NCBI RefSeq assembly: GCF_030052815.1
Contig: NC_079493.1
Coordinates: forward strand, 120,243,132-120,307,131
DNA: 64,000 nucleotides
Origin: Hevea brasiliensis
Taxonomy: Eukaryota > Streptophyta > Magnoliopsida > Malpighiales > Euphorbiaceae
Reading direction: 5' to 3'
How positions within the stretch are numbered: position 1 is the stretch's first letter; every line of letters starts with the position of its first letter. Position numbers and translations under genes: made by a program. Positions 56,790 to 64,000 of the stretch are shown piece after piece. Below the pieces are notes generated by a model that saw nothing but the letters and a program-made list of their open reading frames with translations, ran no database searches and was not told the origin of the DNA.

Positions 56790-59700
56790 ATGGAAGATCA
56801 GGAACAAGTACAGAACCTACAAGGGCAGGTTTCTGAGCTGAAAGATCAGCTTTCTGAACTTATGAGACTAATGAAGGAAATGTCTCAGAATAAGCCAGCT
56901 TCAGACCTTAACCAACCATTACCTCCCCTACCTCCTACAATGGTTGATTCTCACTACGCTTCAACCTCTTTCACTTTCCAGCCATCAATCCCGGATCCGA
57001 CGGTCACTGTCAACCCGGTTCCACTAAATAATGAACCTCCTTTTTCTTATTATCCAGCTGTCCCGAATGCCGAACCATCCCTTTTGGTCCCGAACCCTCC
57101 AATTCCTCCTACCCCTCATTTCCCAATTGGAGGAGTACCTCACATAACAGGAGGAGAAAATAAGATGAGAGAAAATGAGAAGCTGTCTGCCCTAGAGGAA
57201 AGATTGAGAGCTATTGAAGGGCTGAATATGTATGGCTCTGTGGATGTAGCATCACTAAGATTAGTGCCGGATGTGGTGGTGCCACCTAAATTCAAGGTCC
57301 CCGATTTTGACAAGTACACTGGGAACTCGGACCCTCGAATTCACTTGGCCACCTATATTGCCAAGATGTCCTCTATGACAGATGATGACAGACTGTTAAT
57401 CCACTTCTTTCACGAGAGCCTCTCTGGAGCAGCCCTGAGGTGGTGCATTCGCTAGACAGAGGCATCAAGGCTCTGGAAGGATTTAGCTGAGGCCTTTTTG
57501 AAGCAGTACAAATTTAACTGTGATGTGGCCCCCACAAGGAGGGATCTTCAGAATCTGGTGCAGAAAGACCGGGAAAGCTTCAAGGAATACGCCCAGAGAT
57601 GGAGAGAAAAGGCGGCGGAAGTACATCCCCCAGTAACCGATAATGAGCTGTGCTCTCTGTTTATCGAGACTTTGAAGGCTCCCTACTTCAACCTGATGAT
57701 TGGGAACACTTCTAACAGCTTCTCTGACATCATCCAGGCGGGTGAGAGAATTGAAGCCAACCTAAGAATGGGACGGTTGCAGGAGTTGGCTGAGAACCCT
57801 GCCAAGAAGACTGCCAGCTTTGGCAAGAAAAAGGAGGGTGAGGTACATTCTGTCACCCGTCAAAACAATTATTCCCCGTTCCCCCAAAACAACTACCGGC
57901 CGTATCCTCCCTCTCATGGCCAAACCATCGCAAACATTCCACCTCCTCTCCCAAATTATCCACACCCACGCCCACAATATCCCCCACCTACAAATTTCCA
58001 ACCAAGACCACCTCTTCCTCCCGTTCAACCAAGACCATCACAAAACAACCCAAAACCTCCAAGGAACCCTGATCCACCTCTTCCCCTCCCTCTCAGTGAA
58101 ATATACCGATACCTTATCGGTATAAACCAAATTGTACCAGTCCCCTTGGACCCAATCCAGCCGCCATATCCCAGGTGGTATGATGCCACTGCCCGTTGTG
58201 AGTATCATGGAGGAGCACAAGGGCACTCAACCAACAACTGCGGGGCAATCAGAGGGAGAGTGCACGCTCTAATCTGAAATGGGTGGTTGAAGATCGAGGG
58301 AAATGGATCCCTCCCCAATGTTACCTCAAACCCACTGCCTAACCACAATGTGGGCAGTGGTGTAAATATGGTTGAGTCTGAGGGAGAAAGATCAACACTG
58401 GAAGTGGACAAGCTGGTCCCATACTTTAAGGAGATTTTTGCTGTAGCAATGAGGGAAGGCTACCTTTGCCCTCAAGTAGCGGGTTTCGAAGAGAGTACGG
58501 GGTGTCCTTATCATGGAGGGGCAGCTGATCATGAGCTGCGGGACTATGAGGGATTCAGGCAAGAGGTCCGGAACTTATTGTCTCTCAAGGTTCTGAGATA
58601 CCAGACGAAGTCAAAGACAGAAGAGGGAGTAAACACCACTAGATTCAGTCAAACGGCTTCTACCTCCGAACCCAGAATCACCTTCTCACCCCCGGTAACC
58701 TCACCGCTAGTAACGGTTATCCGAACTCCGCCTCAGCTCCCCGTCACCAATACTCATGCTGTCCCATGGAATTATAATTTCCAAGTTTTCACTCGGGGAG
58801 CGTCAAGCAGTACGTCCACTCCTAATCTCGCCTCACCTCCGGCACCACCAAAACCATGTTTTGCTCCTCACAAGCATTTCAGGATGACTTATGCTGGACC
58901 TGCCAGCAACATTACTCCCCAAACCGGTCCTCAGCCCGTTATTGCAATAAAACCCTCTCCACCTGGGCAAGAAGTCGAGTTTATAACTCGAAGTGGGAGG
59001 TGTTACGGGAACGAAGAAAGAGAAAAGAGGAAAGGGAAAGTAAAAACGGGAGAGTCATCAAAAAATACAGAAGAGGAGGTTGAGAAAGCAGGGGAAGTAG
59101 AGCCTGCTGAGCATAAAGAATAGGAGGAACTGCTGCTCCAAATCATGAAACAGAGCGAGTATGATGTGGTGGAGCAATTGAGGAAAACACCGGCCCGAAT
59201 TTCGCTGTTATCACTGATCCTGAGCTCGGAAGTCCACCGACAAGCCTTACAAAGAATCCTGGATCAAGCCTTTGTAAACCCCGACATTACCCTGGGGCAG
59301 TTTGAGAAGATAGTAGAACAAATCCAGGCATCCAGCTTTGTAGCCTTTTCTGAAGAGGAGGTAGACCCTGCAGGCTTAGGGCACAATAAAGCTCTGCATA
59401 TAACTGTGAAGTGTAAGGGTTGTATAGTGGCCAAGGTCCTCATCGATAACGGATCAGCCCTCAATGTACTGCCTAGCGCTACCTTAGCCAGGTTGCCGGT
59501 CGACCAATCGTATATACGTCAAAGTGCTATGGTAGTAAGAGCCTTCGACGGTACCAGAAGAGAGGTGCTGGGAGACATTGACTTGCCAATCCAAGTCGGT
59601 GCATGTACTTTCAACGTCACGTTTCAGGTGATGAACATTGAGCCGGCATACACTGTGCTGTTGGGGAGGCCTTGGATCCATTCTGCAAACGCCGTTCCTT

Positions 59701-60286
59701 CAACTCTGCACCAAAAGATCAAATACATTAAGGATGGCAAAATCATCACTGTAAAGGGTGAAGAAGCCATATTGGTCACCAAGCCGCAATCACTTCCTTA
59801 TGTGGAAGCGGCCGAGGAGTCGTTGGAGAGTTCTTTCCAGGCCCTTGAATTGCAAGATACCGGGAAGGATGGGGCTATGGCTATGGTGGCCAAAGTGATG
59901 TCGAGGAACGGGTATCAAGAGGGGAAAGGCTTGGGCACCGCACTGCAAGGAATCGTGGAACCCATACCGGCTATTCAAAAGATAGGCCGTTGTGGTTTGG
60001 GATATGAGGAGGATGCCCTCGTGGATGGGCGATTCTGGATGAGGAAAATACTTCGGGATTAGAGGTTTGACTAGAAGATGGGAAAAATGAAAGTAGTCCT
60101 GAGAATCACGGAGATCTTCACTAAGCCGGTCATTCAACGTCCGGCAAATACAGAAGAATCACCCGATGATCCATCCATAGATGTCATCCAACTGGACTCC
60201 TTGTATGAGGCCCTAGTCTCCCCAATGGCTGAGGGGCAAGAGCTGAACAACTGGACGACAGAAGACGTCCCTGTACTCAATCTCAA
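56790..60286 (+). pseudogene. gag-pro: Tat/Ogre gag-protease with G-patch, exon 1, five in-frame stops
   Basis: A single frame runs from ATG 56790 (MEDQEQVQNLQ, coiled coil) to the intron at 60287. Gag has FKVPDFDKYTGNSDPRIHL, FHESLSGAALRW, LAEAFLKQYKFN, YAQRWREKAAEV and a Pro-rich linker, with CEYHGGAQGHSTNNC zinc-binding-like segments. Protease follows with KVLIDNGSALNVLP (about 59430-59475) and VLLGRPWIH. Then comes the G-patch motif NGYQEGKGLGTALQGI (about 59909-59955). Stops are at 57453 (TAG), 58275 (TGA), 59121 (TAG), 60060 (TAG) and 60072 (TAG). The last two may reflect a local frameshift, since an adjacent frame reads GLTRRWEK. Apart from that possible shift the frame is kept throughout. 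Confidence 0.85.
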
Positions 60287-60469
60287 GTAAAGTACCTTTG
60301 GTTATCGGCACTTGATCATTTTGTCCATGGTGACAAGTGTAATACTGTAGATGGACCTTTTCTTATGGCATTAATATTAATGAATTGATAGCGCATTTTA
60401 AATCCAATACTCTCTTTCTTTCCTTTTTAATTCCATCCTTATAATACGTTCTATTCTTTATTCATTCAG
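60287..60469 (+). other. Ogre-type intron between protease and RT
   Basis: It starts GTAAAG (after CTCAA) and ends TTTATTCATTCAG. Splicing joins AA to G and gives Lys followed by an open frame that runs directly into RT, without a stop. Unspliced RNA terminates at TAA 60288-60290 just inside the intron. An intron at this place, controlling gag-pro against gag-pro-pol, is known for Ogre elements. The 3' end has the usual T-rich tract. Confidence 0.85.
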
Positions 60470-63400
60470 GACTATTCATCAATTAACACCTAATAATCCA
60501 ATAGACTCAGAAATCCCTCTGGTAAATTTTGAAATCCCCATAACTGCCATTATTTCAAGTGATTCTGAGGAAGACCTTACACAAGAAGACAGTGAAAAGA
60601 ATGAGCCCTCCCTAGTGCCTTGTGGGGACGAAACGCGCACCATAAACTTAGGCACAGAAGAAGCAAAAAGGGAACTCAAGGTGGTGGAAAGTGAAGAGTT
60701 GGGAGATATGATCAGTCTGCTTAAAGAATTCCTCGATGTATTTTCCTGGAACTATGATGATATGGTTGGTCTGGACCCTCAGATAGTGACGCATAAAATT
60801 CTTTTAATTCCAGGAACGATTCCGGTAAAGCAGAAACTAAGGAGAATGAATCCCGACACACTGCTCAAGGTTCGGGATGAAGTCAAGAAACAGTATGACG
60901 CTGGGTTCCTAGAAGTGGTCAAATATCCCCAATGGGTGGCTAACGTCGTCCCAGTAATGAAGAAGGACGGAAGAGTCAGGGTGTGTGTTGACTACAGGGA
61001 CCTTAATAAAGCAAGTTTGAAAGACGATTTCCCTCTTCCTCACATTGATGTGTTAGTTGACAATGCTGCGGGATTGGGCAGGTGTTCATGTATTGATGGG
61101 GCATCAGGGTACAATCAGATCCCAATGGACAGGGAAGACAAAGAGAAAACTGCTTTCATCACTCAATGGGGAGTATTTTGCTATCGGGTTATGCCTTTTG
61201 GGTTAAAGAATGCCGGAGCCACTTACCAACGTGCAATGGTCACATTATTCCACGATATGATGCATAAAGAAGTGGAGGTGTACGTGGATGATATGATCAT
61301 CAAATCCAGGGGAGAAGAGAGCCACATTCAGGTGATGAGGAGGGTATTCGAAAGGCTCAGGAAATACCAGTTGAAACTGAACCCTGCCAAATGCATATTC
61401 GGAGCTAGATCAGGAAAGTTGTTGGGATTCATAGTAAGCGAAAAAGGAATAGAAGTAGATCCAGACAAAATTCGAGCTATTCAAGAAATGCCGTCCCCGA
61501 AAACAGAAAGGGAAGTGCACAGTTTTCTGGGAAAATTGAACTACATTTCGAGATTTATTTCTAATCTCACTGCCAAAGCTGAGCCCATTTTCAGACTACT
61601 TCGGAAGAACAACACCACCCAATGGAATTCAGTTTGCCAAGAAGCTTTTGAGAAAATCAAGCAGTATCTGTCAAACCCACCAGTGTTGGTTCCACCTGTG
61701 GCGGGCAGGCCTCTGATCCTGTATATGGCAGTCCAACAGAATTCGATGGGATGCGTTTTGGGACAACATGATGATACCGGCCGAAAGGAGAGGGCCATCT
61801 ATTACCTGAGCAAGAAGTTCAATGAATGTGAGTCAAGGTACTCTTTCTTAGAAAAGACTTGCTGTGCGTTAGCCTGGACAGCAAATCGCCTCAAGCACTA
61901 CATGTTGAATCACAAGACATGGCTCATCTCCAGGATGGATCCTATCAAATATGTGTTCGAAAGCCCATTCGTGCCGGGTAGGATAGCCAAGTGGCAGGTT
62001 ATACTCTCCCAATATGACATAGTCTACATGACCCGGAAAGCGGTGAAAGGTAGCGTGATTGCTGACCTCCTAGCAGAAAATCCTATCCAGGATTATGAAG
62101 CTCTGGATTTTGAGTTCCCTGATGAGCATATTAATGAAGTAGACTGCGAAGAAAAGGGGCCAACCGATGTATGGGAAATGTATTTTGACGGAGCAGTCAA
62201 TTTATCCGGGAATGGAATCGGAGCTGTACTGGTATCCCCGGACGGAAAACACTTCCCAATAGCTGTTAAGTTGAGGTTTGACTGTACCAACAATGTCGCA
62301 AAATATGAAGCTTGTGTAATGGGTCTACAAGCTGCTATCGAAATGAAAATCAGAAAGTTGGAGGTGTACGGAGACTCGGCTCTGATAATTTATCAAGTCA
62401 AGGGAGAATGGCAAACCAAGGATCCCAAGTTGGTCCCATATCAGAAGTACCTACTGGAGTTAATCAAGGAATTCGAAGAAATCTCTTTCACCCATCTTAG
62501 CAGAGACAAGAATCAATTTGCTGATGCCTTCGCTACTCTAGCCGTTATGGCTCAAATCAAAGAAGGGCAGACAACTCAAGCATTAAAGATTAAAGCAAGG
62601 GATGAGCCAGCTTACTGCTTCGTGATTGAAGAAGAGCTCGATGGAAAGCCTTGGTATCATGATATCCAGGTCTACTGTAGAACCAGAGAATTCCCCTTAG
62701 GGGCAAGCAAAAATGAAAAGAAGATGATTCGGAGATTAGCGTTGGGATACTTCCCCAGTGGAGAAACCCTATACAAGAGGAGCTCCAACGGCGAATTATT
62801 GAGATGTGTAGATGCAAAGGAAGCAAAGAGAATCCTTTTTGAGACTCACGAGGGAAATTGTGCGACCCATGCCAATGGGCACATGATGGCCAAGCAGATC
62901 ATGCGACGTGGGTATTTTTGGACCACAATGGAGAAGGATAGCGTCGAGTATTTCCGGAAGTGCCATAAGTGTCAGATCTATGCCGATCCGATAAACGTCC
63001 CACCTCATAAGCTGTTTAATCTAGTCTCACCATGGCCTTTCGCAATGTGGGGCATCGATGTGATTGGTCCCATCAATCCCAAGGCATCCAATGGGCATAG
63101 ATTCATCCTTGTGGCCATCGATTATTTTTCCAAATGGGTCGAAGCAACGTCGTATGCTCACATCACGCAGAACACGTTTCTTAAATTCTTTAGAAGCAAT
63201 ATCATCTGCCGGCATGGTCTCCCGAATGAAATTGTCACTGATAATGCCAAGAACTTGAATGGTCTAAGGATTCAGAAATTGTGTGATCAATACAAAATCT
63301 GACATCTCAATTCCTCCCCATACCGTCCCCAGATGAATGGAGCGGTGGAAACCGCGAACAAAAATCTAAAGAGGATAATCCGGAAAATGACGGTCACATA

Positions 63401-63899
63401 TAGGGATTAGCATGATATGCTCCCCTACGCTCTTCACGCATACCGGACTTCCGTAAGAACCTCAACCGGGGCAACTCCGTACTCACTGGTCTACGGGATG
63501 GAAGCAGTATTACCTATTGAGGTCGAAATTCCTTCCCTAAGGGTTCTGAAGGAATCAGAGATTGATGAATCAGAATGAATCCAGTCAAGGTTGGATCAGT
63601 TGAACCTGCTGGACGAGAAAAGATTAACAGCAGCATGTCATGGGCAATTATACCAGAGGAGAATGGCTAGGGCATTTGATAAGGGTGTCCGCCCACGCGA
63701 ATTCCAACCCGGGGACTTAGTACTGAAGAAAGTGCTGCCGAACCAAAACGATCCCCGGGGCAAATGGTCACCAACCTACGAGGGACCCTATGTGGTTAAA
63801 AAGGCATTTTCTGGAGGAGCCTTGATCTTGACCCACATGGATGGTGAAGAATTTCCGAGACCTGTGAATGCCGACACTGTCAAGAGGTACTATGCATGA
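60470..63899 (+). pseudogene. pol: Tat/Ogre pol exon 2: RT, RNase H, second RNase H, integrase
   Basis: The frame is open for 2830 bases from the intron to TGA 63300. RT has VCVDYRDLNKASLKDDF, MPFGLKNAGATYQ and catalytic YVDD (61281-61292). A first RNase H domain of degenerate type (61700-62060, MAVQQNSMGCVLGQ) is followed by the second, archaeal-like RNase H diagnostic of the Tat lineage: YFDGAVNLSGNGIG, KYEACVMGLQAA, YGDSALII, NQFADAFATLA. Integrase has HHCC (HANGHMMAKQ, CHKCQIYA), WGIDVIGP, TDNAKN and, after the TGA, VETANKNLK. Further stops are TAG 63408-63410 and TGA 63576-63578, both at positions that are normally Trp. The C terminus (GPYVVKKAFSGGALIL) ends at 63899. Confidence 0.9.
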
Positions 63900-64000
63900 A
63901 ATGAGTGAAGGACGAAAACCCGAAAGGGCGTCCCGGAAGAGAGAGTCAAAAAAAAAAAAAAAAAAAAAAAAAACTTGGGGTGAAAACCCGAAAGGGCGCC
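63900..64000 (+). repeat. Start of the Tat/Ogre 3' untranslated region with short tandem motif
   Basis: GAAAACCCGAAAGGGCG occurs at 63914-63930 and 63982-63998, separated by a run of 26 A (63948-63973). Such GAAAACCCG/AAAGGGCG repeats are usual after pol in Tat/Ogre elements. The window ends here. Confidence 0.75.

Noticed and set aside
63948..63973. Run of 26 A as the poly(A) tail of a processed insertion
   Set aside because: It lies between two copies of a Tat/Ogre 3' motif inside the element, with no target duplication.

Overview
This window is plant nuclear DNA, most likely eudicot, made almost entirely of LTR retrotransposons of the Ty3/gypsy (Metaviridae) superfamily. I see no host gene, tRNA, rRNA or CRISPR array. 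The case for a plant rests on the lineages present (Tekay/Del-like chromoviruses, Athila-like, Tat/Ogre-like), their plant-type primer binding sites (initiator Met tRNA, tRNA-Asp, tRNA-Arg-like), LTRs of 1.6 to 3.4 kb, and nested insertion. The species cannot be named from this sequence.

Layout. 1-4360 is the internal region of a Tekay-like element (T1), entering from the left edge. Its chromodomain codon series is cut at 4360 and resumes at 22663. The interruption is a solo LTR of a second Tekay family (4361-22657, target duplication ACAAC). That solo LTR is itself split by a complete Athila-like element (Athila-1, 5505-20126, target duplication GTTAG). T1 ends with its own 3' LTR at 22770-25910 and sits inside the 5' LTR of an older, decayed Athila-like element (Athila-2, 25911-32928). 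Athila-2 is cut at 32929 by a Tekay-like block (T3) arranged LTR, internal, LTR, internal (32929-49322). The second internal copy stops abruptly at 49322. From 49323 the sequence is a different family: an antisense reading frame of the putative gypsy-type transposon (PF04195-like) class, a long GATCGG-rich LTR ending at 53580, and a nearly complete Tat/Ogre-like internal region (ORF1, gag-protease-G-patch, a 183-nt intron, RT with two RNase H domains, integrase) running to the right edge.

Insertion order can be read from the nesting: Athila-2 is oldest, then T1 inside its LTR, then the T3-family copy (now a solo LTR) inside T1, then Athila-1 inside the solo LTR. T3 entered the downstream spacer of Athila-2 independently.

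Almost every reading frame is broken, in two different ways. Athila-2 and the Tat/Ogre element carry stop codons compatible with C-to-T or G-to-A decay. The young elements (Athila-1, T3, parts of T1) carry dense short indels in sharply bounded patches, mostly where the sister copy has CAG or CTG and the patch has CG. I read the second pattern as probable sequencing or polishing error at CHG-methylated cytosines, so many frameshifts may not be biological. The most interesting biological signals are a 72-73 bp palindromic TGCATAAG array in Athila-1 whose unit also lies upstream of the LTR TATA box, two reading-frame-compatible introns, and an antisense ORF with its own TATA box beside the Tat/Ogre LTR.
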